Notes under the pieces: model-generated | Told to the model about the DNA's origin: nothing | Seen by the model: only the letters and a program-made list of their open reading frames with translations | Database searches by the model: none | NCBI GenBank assembly: GCA_964639445.1 | Contig: CAZXDA010000030.1 | Coordinates: 1 to 8,547 of the forward strand | DNA from: 2-01-FULL-49-22 sp964639445 | GTDB taxonomy: Bacteria > Patescibacteriota > Saccharimonadia > Saccharimonadales > UBA10212 | Direction of reading: 5' to 3' | Length of the DNA stretch: 8,547 nt | Part shown: positions 1 to 4,958 of the stretch, piece by piece | Numbering within the stretch: position 1 is the stretch's first letter | How the letters are laid out: the number at the start of each line of letters is the position of its first letter | Made by a program: the position numbers and the translations under genes

Positions 1-48
1 CCGACAGTGAAAAAACAGCTTTCCCTGCACCTCTTCATTCTCGAACAT
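1..48 (-). CDS. Possible 5' end of an unrecognised protein, truncated by the window edge
   Basis: Reading leftward from an ATG at 48-46 there is an open frame of 16 codons, starting MFENEEVQGKLFFHCR, that runs off the left edge. Two things support it as a real start: a purine-rich AGGTAAG directly before the ATG, and an extended -10 (TGCTACAAT) whose last base lies 9 nt upstream of the ATG. That is the same geometry as murA. The fragment is too short to name a family. It is co-oriented with the upstream tRNA pair but appears to have its own promoter. It could also be chance, since 16 open codons are weak evidence alone. Confidence 0.35.
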   Translation of the reverse strand, partial: MFENEEVQGKLFFHCR

Positions 49-57
49 CTTACCTGT

Positions 58-66
58 ATTGTAGCA
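58..66 (-). promoter_or_regulatory. Extended -10 promoter element for the left-edge gene
   Basis: The minus strand reads TGCTACAAT, an extended -10 (TGN plus TACAAT). It lies 9 nt before the ATG at 48-46, so transcription would start about 2-3 nt from the start codon. No convincing -35 is visible at 16-19 bp spacing. The same nonamer stands before glyA at 1951-1959. Confidence 0.45.
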
Positions 67-118
67 GCCTTGCGATCTTTATATGTAATTTATCTTTAAC
101 TTCATCGCGGTTGGCTGC
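64..118. repeat. Imperfect inverted repeat upstream of the left-edge promoter
   Basis: GCAGCC at 64-69 pairs with GGCTGC at 113-118, and GCGAT at 72-76 pairs with ATCGC at 104-108. The two stems are separated by an asymmetric internal loop (2 and 4 nt) and closed by a 27-nt apical region. The left arm overlaps the TG of the extended -10 at 58-66. It could be a spaced operator or an RNA fold at the end of the tRNA transcript. Otherwise the stretch 67-147 holds nothing recognisable. Confidence 0.35.
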
Positions 119-147
119 CTTGAGTTTGTTACCGACATAGTAGTCTT

Positions 148-224
148 TGGTACCCCGGGAGGGATTCGAACCCCCGACCTTGAGGATAGAAGCCTCCTGC
201 TCTAATCCACTGAGCTACCGGGGC
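148..224 (-). tRNA. tRNA-Arg (anticodon UCU)
   Basis: A full cloverleaf folds on the minus strand. The acceptor GCCCCGG pairs with CCGGGGT (G1-U72 wobble). The D arm is GCTC/GAGC, the anticodon loop is CTTCTAT with TCT at 190-188, and the T arm has GGGGG, loop TTCGAAT and CCCTC. The discriminator is A and CCA is encoded at 150-148. Base 27 against 43 is a G-A mismatch at the top of the anticodon stem. It reads AGA codons. It lies 24 nt downstream of tRNA-Gly on the same strand and is probably co-transcribed with it. Confidence 0.95.
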
Positions 225-231
225 ATGGTTT

Positions 232-252
232 ACCATGAGCTTGTCGAATGGT
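232..252. repeat. Small palindromic repeat (GAGCTTGTCGA core) in the tRNA spacer
   Basis: ACCAT (232-236) and ATGGT (248-252) flank the 11-nt core GAGCTTGTCGA. The core and stem-loop shape resemble a dispersed bacterial repeat that I know as CCCT-GAGCTTGTCGA-AGGG. Here the stem bases differ but still pair. The right arm overlaps the encoded CCA and discriminator of tRNA-Gly. The family assignment is from memory; the inverted repeat itself is seen directly. Confidence 0.45.
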
Positions 253-323
253 GCGGGATGGGGTAATCGAAACCCCGCCTCCGGCTTGGAAGGCCGGCAT
301 ACGAGCCACTATACGAATCCCGC
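249..323 (-). tRNA. tRNA-Gly (anticodon UCC)
   Basis: The minus strand folds into a tRNA. The acceptor GCGGGAT pairs with ATCCCGC. The D arm is GTAT/GTAT with a short loop, as in other Gly(UCC) tRNAs. The anticodon stem CCGGC/GCCGG carries loop CTTCCAA (TCC at 290-288), and the T arm is GGGGT, TTCGATT, ACCCC. The discriminator is A and CCA is encoded at 251-249. It reads GGA (and GGG by wobble). It starts 27 nt after the murA stop, with its own extended -10 in that gap. Confidence 0.95.
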
Positions 324-333
324 AACAGAGGTA

Positions 334-342
334 ATTATACCA
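334..342 (-). promoter_or_regulatory. Extended -10 promoter for the tRNA-Gly/tRNA-Arg pair
   Basis: The minus strand reads TGGTATAAT, a perfect TATAAT with TGN extension, in the 27-nt gap between murA and tRNA-Gly. It ends 10 nt before the first tRNA base, so the 5' leader would be only a few bases. No good -35 is seen in the murA tail, which fits an extended -10 promoter. Confidence 0.5.
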
Positions 343-350
343 TTTTCGAG

Positions 351-1877
351 CTAAACTTCATGTACTACTTCGATATGGGCGCCTAGGCTATTTAAACGAT
401 TAGCCAAATCTTCGTAGCCGCGGTTGATGGTGTAGACGTTTCTGAGCATCGAAACACCGGGTGCCGCCAGCATCCCAATCAGCAGCATCACCGCCGGCCG
501 GATGCCACTAGGGGCTACGATATCGGCTGTTCGCCATTTGGTTGGGCCGGTGATATATACACGGTGCGGGTCGGCCAACTCCAGGTCAACACCAAGCTTT
601 TTCATTTCGGCGTACATTAAAACTCTGTCTTCATACGCCCAATCATGAATCATTGTCCTACCATTCGCTACGGCGGCGATAGGTACAAAATAGGGCAAAA
701 AATCAATATTAATTCCAATCCCACCGGGCAGCGGGTGAAGTTTTTCCTCGGGTGCTAGTAGGCTGCCTCCGTGCTCGTAGATTTTGATGTCGGCCAGATT
801 AGAATGACCATTTTCGGCTTTATAGGACGAGCTGACCTCAAACTTCAGCCCCATTTTTTCCAGTTTTAATAGCTCAAACTCCAAAAAATCGATGGGCGCC
901 CTTTTGATAATGATCGAGGAGTCGGTAGTTACAGCAGCCGAAATAAATGTTATGGCTTCAACCGGGTCTTCGGTGGGTGAGTATGTGATGTTCTTTTTGA
1001 TGTTCGTAAGACCCCTAACTCGTAGAGTATGAGTTCCTATGCCTTCAATTTTCACGCCTAGTTTAAGAAGGAAAAAACAGAGATCTTGGGGGAAGTAGTT
1101 GGCGCTGGCTTGTTTAATCACTGTTTCGCCATCAAATCCCGAGGCAGCAATGATGGCATTCTCGGTAGCGCCGTCACTCATTTCGTATAAAACAACAGGC
1201 TTTTGGGGCAAGCTCTTCCTGACAGTAACGTTGTAGTGGTCGTTATGGTGGACAATTTTAGTGCCAAATTCCTCGAGCGCATAGATGTGTGGTAGCACGG
1301 TGCGGCGGCCAAATTCATCGCCGCCGGCGTTCGGAATCTTGAAGCTGGTGTAACCATGCATCAGGCTGCCAATCATGAGAATAACCACGCGTGTCTTACG
1401 AGCTGCGTTCTTGTCCACCTTCTCTATATTGAGCTTAGGCGGCACTTTAATTTCCAGTTCGTTGCCGTTAAGCCAACGAATGTTTACGCCGATACTTTGC
1501 AACACTTCAATAATGCGGTTCACCTCTTCGATGCGCGGCACTTTTTTTAGTCGAGTGACACCTTTGTTAAGCAGGCTGGCGCAAAGGATGGCCACTGCGC
1601 CATTTTTATTGGTGTTTAGCGTAATTTCACCGCTGAGTTTATAACCGCCTTCTATGCGCAGATTAACCGCGCCTTCGCTGACAGTAATGATTTGCTTATC
1701 AAGCACATCGCTAATACGTGCTAGAGTATCCAAGCTTAAATTTTGTTTGCCGTGCTCAATCCGGTTAACGGCTGATTGAGAAGTGCCCAACTTATCAGCA
1801 AAAGCAGCTTGAGTTAAGCCCCGGTCTTGCCTGATTTGGTGGATTAGACGGCCGATTTTCTGATTAGCTTCGAGCAT
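351..1877 (-). CDS. murA: XRE-HTH / UDP-N-acetylglucosamine 1-carboxyvinyltransferase fusion (MurA)
   Basis: MurA transfers enolpyruvate from PEP to UDP-GlcNAc, the first committed step of peptidoglycan synthesis, in the cytoplasm. The 508-residue product has two parts. Residues 8-62 are a classical XRE/Cro helix-turn-helix (LTQAAFADKLGTSQSAVNRI). Residues about 72-505 are a complete EPSP-transferase-fold MurA, against a usual MurA length near 420. By alignment from memory to E. coli MurA, K91-N92 match K22-N23, R163 matches R91, R192 matches R120, D392 matches D305, R418 matches R331 and R486 matches R397. The catalytic Cys115 is Asp187 (GGDEFGRR). No ATG/GTG/TTG falls between residues 59 and 90, so the two parts are translated as one chain. 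The ATG at 1877 lacks a Shine-Dalgarno and lies 9 nt from TATAAT, so the mRNA is probably leaderless. The stop is TAG. Confidence 0.95.
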   Translation of the reverse strand: MLEANQKIGRLIHQIRQDRGLTQAAFADKLGTSQSAVNRIEHGKQNLSLDTLARISDVLDKQIITVSEGAVNLRIEGGYKLSGEITLNTNKNGAVAILCASLLNKGVTRLKKVPRIEEVNRIIEVLQSIGVNIRWLNGNELEIKVPPKLNIEKVDKNAARKTRVVILMIGSLMHGYTSFKIPNAGGDEFGRRTVLPHIYALEEFGTKIVHHNDHYNVTVRKSLPQKPVVLYEMSDGATENAIIAASGFDGETVIKQASANYFPQDLCFFLLKLGVKIEGIGTHTLRVRGLTNIKKNITYSPTEDPVEAITFISAAVTTDSSIIIKRAPIDFLEFELLKLEKMGLKFEVSSSYKAENGHSNLADIKIYEHGGSLLAPEEKLHPLPGGIGINIDFLPYFVPIAAVANGRTMIHDWAYEDRVLMYAEMKKLGVDLELADPHRVYITGPTKWRTADIVAPSGIRPAVMLLIGMLAAPGVSMLRNVYTINRGYEDLANRLNSLGAHIEVVHEV

Positions 1878-1882
1878 ACTTC

Positions 1883-1912
1883 GGCGATTATATCACAGAC
1901 GATATAATCGCC
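1883..1912. promoter_or_regulatory. Perfect 12-6-12 palindrome over the murA -10 box (probable operator)
   Basis: GGCGATTATATC (1883-1894) and GATATAATCGCC (1901-1912) are exact reverse complements separated by the 6 nt ACAGAC. The left arm contains the murA -10 hexamer on the minus strand. The right arm abuts or overlaps the proposed -35. A protein dimer bound here would block RNA polymerase. The HTH at the N-terminus of the adjacent MurA is the obvious candidate ligand, although this is inference. It could alternatively form an RNA hairpin only if transcription began upstream of it. Confidence 0.65.
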
Positions 1913-1916
1913 TCAA
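1887..1916 (-). promoter_or_regulatory. murA promoter (-35 TTGAGG, 18 bp, extended -10 TGATATAAT)
   Basis: On the minus strand TTGAGG (1916-1911) is followed after 18 bp by a perfect TATAAT (1892-1887) preceded by TGA. The -10 ends 9 nt before the ATG, placing the predicted transcription start within about 3 nt of the start codon. The promoter is embedded in the palindrome at 1883-1912. Confidence 0.65.
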
Positions 1917-1950
1917 GCTTAAAGCTAATAGCCGGTAGCTGATAGCTATT
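1916..1950. repeat. Degenerate 7-bp tandem repeat, consensus AGCTNAT
   Basis: Five heptamers lie end to end: AGCTTAA, AGCTAAT, AGCCGGT, AGCTGAT, AGCTATT. The next heptamer, TGCTACA, continues the phase into the glyA -10. AGCT recurs at 1916, 1923, 1937 and 1944, exactly 7 or 14 bp apart. The array sits between the murA -35 and the glyA extended -10 of the divergent spacer. It may be a decayed microsatellite or clustered half-sites. Confidence 0.55.
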
Positions 1951-1959
1951 TGCTACAAT
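1951..1959 (+). promoter_or_regulatory. Extended -10 promoter for glyA
   Basis: TGCTACAAT is an extended -10. No convincing -35 is visible, because the upstream DNA is the heptamer array. The predicted start near 1966 gives a leader of about 113 nt, which contains the two-hairpin repeat at 1995-2051 and ends in a good Shine-Dalgarno before glyA. Confidence 0.45.
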
Positions 1960-1994
1960 GTTTTTATGTTGTAAGGTGAGTGCTAAGGAATATT

Positions 1995-2051
1995 GTCATC
2001 CCCGGCTTGATCGGGGATCCAGAACTAGATTCCCGCTTTCGCGGGAATGAC
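1995..2051. repeat. Dispersed two-hairpin repeat, copy 1
   Basis: This 57-bp unit begins GTCAT and ends ATGAC. It holds hairpin 1 (ATCCCCG 1998-2004 with CGGGGAT 2012-2018, 7-nt loop) and hairpin 2 (ATTCCCGC 2029-2036 with GCGGGAAT 2041-2048, 4-nt loop). The copy at 8118-8173 has the same architecture. It resembles the widespread bacterial palindromic repeats with an ATTCCCGC...GCGGGAAT core. It has no coding capacity and is probably a non-autonomous element. It lies in the predicted 5' leader of glyA, 27 nt before the start codon, where it would fold in the mRNA. Confidence 0.8.
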
Positions 2052-2078
2052 GCAAAGGAACAATGAACGGAGAGTCAA

Positions 2079-3362
2079 ATGGACGACAAACAAGTACAAG
2101 CACTCATAGCCGCTGAAGAAAAACGTCAAAGAGAAGGGCTGGAGCTAATCCCCAGTGAGAATTATGTTAGCCGCGATGTGCTGACGGCTATGGGCAGCGT
2201 GTTTACCAATAAGTATTCAGAAGGTTATCCCGGCAAGAGATACTACGGGGGGCAAGATTTTACTGATAAGGTTGAGCAGCTGGCTATAGATCGGGCAAAG
2301 CAGCTTTTTAAAGCCGACCATGCCAATGTACAGCCTCATGCCGGCGCTCCAGCCAACGTAGCTGTTTATTTTGCCTGGCTCGAACCTGGCGACAGCGTCA
2401 TGGGGATGGATTTAGGGCATGGCGGGCATCTAACGCATGGCCATCCGGTTACCACTATGGCTCACCTTTACAACTTTGTGCGCTACAAAATGAAAGATGT
2501 TGAAACCGGCGAAATTGACTACGAGGAAATGTTAAAGGTTGCCAAAAAAGAGAAGCCGAAAATCATTCTGGCCGGCTTTTCGGCCTATCCGCGGGAGCTT
2601 AATTACGCCAAATTTGCTGAAATTGGCAATGAAGTCGGCGCCATGCTGATGGCCGATGTGGCTCATATTGCCGGCCTAATTGCCGCTGGCGTACTAGCCA
2701 ACCCCTTTGATTGCGGGTTCCATCTAATGACAACCACTACCCATAAAACCCTGCGTGGCCCGCGCGGCGGTATGATTTTAACCAAAGGCAAGGTGGGTAA
2801 CCCCCTGAAACCAGTTGAAAAAACCCTAGAAAACCTGCCGACTCTGATTGATCGAGAGGTGTTTCCTGGCTTTCAAGGCGGCCCGCTGATGAATATGATT
2901 GCTGCTAAAGCTGTCGCTTTTGGTGAAGCGCAACAACCTGAGTTTAAGGTTTATGCCAAACAAGTTTTGACTAATGCTAAAAAGCTGGCTGATGAGCTTA
3001 TGAAGCGCGGATTTAAATTAATTACTAACGGGACGGATAATCATCTGATTTTAGTTGATGTAAAAACCAGCTTTGACATAGATGGTGCTGAAGCAGAAGA
3101 GGCACTGGATAAGATTGGCCTGAATCTAAATAAAAACGCTATTCCCGACGATCCGCTGCCGCCGTTTAGACCAAGCGGCATCAGGCTTGGTACGCCGGCC
3201 ATTACCACTCGCGGTTTGAAAGAAAAAGATATGGAGCTGATTGCCGAGTGGATGCTTACTGCCATCAAAAACCGCCACGATTCGAAAATACTTAACAAGT
3301 TAAGCAATGAGGTAAAAGATTTTAGCCTCCAATTCCCCCTCCCGAGTGATAAAAATGCGTGA
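2079..3362 (+). CDS. glyA: Serine hydroxymethyltransferase
   Basis: GlyA is a cytoplasmic PLP enzyme that interconverts serine plus tetrahydrofolate with glycine plus 5,10-methylene-THF, feeding one-carbon units to FolD (6067-6864). The 427 residues match the usual family length. The PLP Schiff-base lysine is K223 in TTTTHKTLRGPRGG. D193 and H196 (ADVAHIAG) hold the cofactor ring. Y46 and E48 (NKYSEGYPGKRYYGG) correspond to E. coli Y55 and E57, and R369 (SGIRLGTPA) binds the substrate carboxylate. The start is set by GGAGAG at 2069-2074, four bases before the ATG, and by the family-typical N-terminus. The Nudix gene overlaps its 3' end by 8 nt, so the two form an operon. No defects are seen. 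Confidence 0.97.
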   Translation: MDDKQVQALIAAEEKRQREGLELIPSENYVSRDVLTAMGSVFTNKYSEGYPGKRYYGGQDFTDKVEQLAIDRAKQLFKADHANVQPHAGAPANVAVYFAWLEPGDSVMGMDLGHGGHLTHGHPVTTMAHLYNFVRYKMKDVETGEIDYEEMLKVAKKEKPKIILAGFSAYPRELNYAKFAEIGNEVGAMLMADVAHIAGLIAAGVLANPFDCGFHLMTTTTHKTLRGPRGGMILTKGKVGNPLKPVEKTLENLPTLIDREVFPGFQGGPLMNMIAAKAVAFGEAQQPEFKVYAKQVLTNAKKLADELMKRGFKLITNGTDNHLILVDVKTSFDIDGAEAEEALDKIGLNLNKNAIPDDPLPPFRPSGIRLGTPAITTRGLKEKDMELIAEWMLTAIKNRHDSKILNKLSNEVKDFSLQFPLPSDKNA

Positions 3363-3819
3363 AAAATATAGTGCGAGGGTGGTGGCTACTGTACTAGTTA
3401 TTAGAAACGGCGAGGTTCTATTAGTTAAACGTAAGAACACCGGTTACATGGATGGTTTTTATGCTATGCCTGGTGGGCACCTGGAACAAGGAGAAACTAT
3501 CAAGGAAGGTGCTGCTAGAGAACTTAAAGAGGAGACTGGTTTGATAGTAGCGCCAAAAGATTTGCATTTATTTCAGATCTTACAAAATGAAGATAACCCT
3601 AGCCAGCCATACATCAGCTTTAGATTCTACACCGAAAAGTGGCAAGGAAAACCTACTGTAGGTGAACCTGAACGGAGCGAAGAAGTAGGGTTTTTTAATA
3701 TTCATAATCTGCCCAAGGTTAGTCCTTATGTTCGATTAGACCTTGAGGTCTTTGATCCAGCCGAAGAGGTTACTATCAGATACATAGGCCCAGGGGAACT
3801 TAAGCAGTATGAAAGTTAG
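3355..3819 (+). CDS. Nudix hydrolase
   Basis: The 154-residue protein has a textbook Nudix box GX5EX7REUXEEXGU at residues 41-63 (GHLEQGE, then REL, KEETGL). The glutamates of REL-KEE would bind Mg2+ and hydrolyse a nucleoside diphosphate linked to another moiety. The preceding FYAMPGG and the N-terminal strand ARVVATVLVIRNGEVLLVKR are typical of MutT-like members. The substrate cannot be told from sequence; damaged dNTPs, sugar nucleotides and similar compounds are possible. I chose ATG 3355 (GAG at 3344-3346, 8-nt spacing) over the in-frame GTG at 3346. Translation is probably coupled to glyA by the 8-nt overlap. The gene ends tail to tail with murB, sharing the 4 bp TTAG. Confidence 0.88.
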   Translation: MREKYSARVVATVLVIRNGEVLLVKRKNTGYMDGFYAMPGGHLEQGETIKEGAARELKEETGLIVAPKDLHLFQILQNEDNPSQPYISFRFYTEKWQGKPTVGEPERSEEVGFFNIHNLPKVSPYVRLDLEVFDPAEEVTIRYIGPGELKQYES

Positions 3820-4844
3820 GGCAACAACTCAGGTTCCTGCTCCAGGGTAATACCGAACATTTGCTGGACTTTGTCGAGAATTTTTTGTTTAAAGACCAGT
3901 AGATCGGCGGTTTTTTGGGCATGTTCATTAATTAAAACCAGAGCCGAATTTTGCCAGGTGGCCATGCCGGTTTGTTGATCGTGGATGGCTTTAAATCCAG
4001 CTTTTTCAAGCATCCAGCCAGCCGAGAGTTTAATTCGTCCGTTTTTAGTAGGCCACGATTTGATGTCCGGATATTTTTGTCTTAACTCTTCAAATTTTGC
4101 CTTATCAATGACTGGGTTGGTAAAAAATGAACCGTTATTAGGGACAACCGACGGATCAGGTAGTTTGATTTTGCGGATTGCGGTGACGGCCTCGCGGATA
4201 GTTTGCGGCGTATATTCCGAAATTCCTTGACTAGTTAAGTAATTTTGCAGCGATTCATAAAACGGCGGTTTAGGATTATCTTTTTTGAGTTTTAGAGTGA
4301 TGCTTAAGATGACGTATCGCCCTTTGTCCCTGCTTTTAAAGCGGCTGGTGCGGTAGGCAAAACCACAGCCTTCTGCCAGCATAGTTTCAAAGGTGTCGGC
4401 TTGTGTATCGTAGACTGCTACCTCTGTTAAAACATCAGCTAGTTCGGCGCCGTAGGCGCCGATGTTCTGCACCGGCGCGGCGCCGGCGAGACCCGGAATG
4501 CGGCTTAGAAATTCAATGCCGGATAAGCTACGATTGACGCTCCAAGCCACCACCTCATCCCAAATCTCGCCGGCGCCAACACGCAATGTCGTACTTTTCT
4601 CATCCTCAGCCAGAATCTCGATACCTTTAATTTTGTTGGCAATAATCAGCCCTGGGAAGCCTTCGTCCCGCCATACGATATTGCTGCCTTGCCCGATAAT
4701 AATGAAGGGTATTTTTTTCTGCTTAGCCCAATCTATTAGTTCTTTAACATCCGTATCATGGTGAGCTTCAGCCAAATAGCGGGCTCGACCACCCAAGTGC
4801 ATTGTGGAATACAACCTAAGATCAACGTTCTCTAAAACATTCAT
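3816..4844 (-). CDS. murB: UDP-N-acetylenolpyruvoylglucosamine reductase (type I MurB)
   Basis: MurB is an FAD flavoprotein that uses NADPH to reduce the MurA product to UDP-MurNAc in the cytoplasm. The FAD-binding part shows GQGSNIVWRDEGFPG (residues 51-65) and IPGLAGAAPVQNIGAYG (116-132). The catalytic residues are present: R165 (FAYRTSRFK, E. coli R159), S239 (NNGSFFTNP, E. coli S229, the proton donor) and E339 (EPE, E. coli E325), only three residues from the C-terminus. The region around residues 195-228 ending KLPDP keeps the loop segment that distinguishes type I (E. coli-like, 342 residues) from the shorter type II. The start ATG at 4844 follows AGGTGG (4853-4848). Its promoter at 4889-4897 lies inside a palindrome and diverges from the small HTH gene. 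Confidence 0.96.
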   Translation of the reverse strand: MNVLENVDLRLYSTMHLGGRARYLAEAHHDTDVKELIDWAKQKKIPFIIIGQGSNIVWRDEGFPGLIIANKIKGIEILAEDEKSTTLRVGAGEIWDEVVAWSVNRSLSGIEFLSRIPGLAGAAPVQNIGAYGAELADVLTEVAVYDTQADTFETMLAEGCGFAYRTSRFKSRDKGRYVILSITLKLKKDNPKPPFYESLQNYLTSQGISEYTPQTIREAVTAIRKIKLPDPSVVPNNGSFFTNPVIDKAKFEELRQKYPDIKSWPTKNGRIKLSAGWMLEKAGFKAIHDQQTGMATWQNSALVLINEHAQKTADLLVFKQKILDKVQQMFGITLEQEPELLP

Positions 4845-4875
4845 AGACCACCTAACCCCATAGTTACAGAATTGT

Positions 4876-4898
4876 ATGTTATAACAAAATTATAACAT
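4876..4898. promoter_or_regulatory. Perfect 9-5-9 inverted repeat over the murB -10 (probable operator)
   Basis: ATGTTATAA (4876-4884) and TTATAACAT (4890-4898) are exact reverse complements with the spacer CAAAA. The right arm contains the murB -10. A dimeric repressor here would shut murB. The divergently encoded HTH protein (4959-5450) is a natural candidate, by proximity only. AT-rich composition makes chance palindromes somewhat more likely. Confidence 0.5.
4889..4897 (-). promoter_or_regulatory. Extended -10 promoter for murB
   Basis: The minus strand reads TGTTATAAT, a perfect TATAAT with TGN extension. No good -35 is found at 16-18 bp. The predicted start near 4882 gives a leader of roughly 38 nt with a Shine-Dalgarno (AGGTGG, 4853-4848). 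murB is therefore one of the genes here with a conventional leader. Confidence 0.55.
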
Positions 4899-4942
4899 CC
4901 AGTTTTGTATTGATTCACTCTTACGATTATCTCACAACCTGA

Positions 4943-4951
4943 TGATATAAT
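4943..4951 (+). promoter_or_regulatory. Extended -10 promoter for the small HTH gene, with murA-operator-like half-sites
   Basis: TGATATAAT, identical to the murA extended -10, ends 7 nt before the ATG at 4959. There is no Shine-Dalgarno, so the transcript is probably leaderless. GATATAATC at 4944-4952 matches the right arm of the murA palindrome 9 of 9, and GATTATCTC at 4925-4933 matches its left arm 8 of 9. The spacing is 10 bp instead of 6. Confidence 0.55.
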
Positions 4952-4958
4952 CTTATGT

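Noticed and set aside
78..138. Short minus-strand frame after tRNA-Arg beginning MSVTNSRQ
   Set aside because: Only 19 codons, no Shine-Dalgarno or -10 at the right place. A second frame here runs back into the tRNA and has no start.
1356..1644. Two plus-strand open frames inside murA
   Set aside because: They are antisense shadows of the MurA domain with no recognisable motifs or start signals.
1966..1974. ATG-TTG-TAA mini-frame 6 nt after the glyA -10
   Set aside because: The spacing resembles the leaderless starts elsewhere, but a two-codon frame cannot be told from chance.
1985..2060. AAGGAA on both sides of repeat copy 1 as a target-site duplication
   Set aside because: The hexamers are not directly adjacent to the repeat ends (4 and 3 nt gaps) and copy 2 shows no comparable flanking pair.
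4441..4500. GC-rich short inverted repeats inside murB
   Set aside because: They fall in the highly conserved flavin-binding segment (GAAPVQNIGAYGAEL), so protein constraint explains them.
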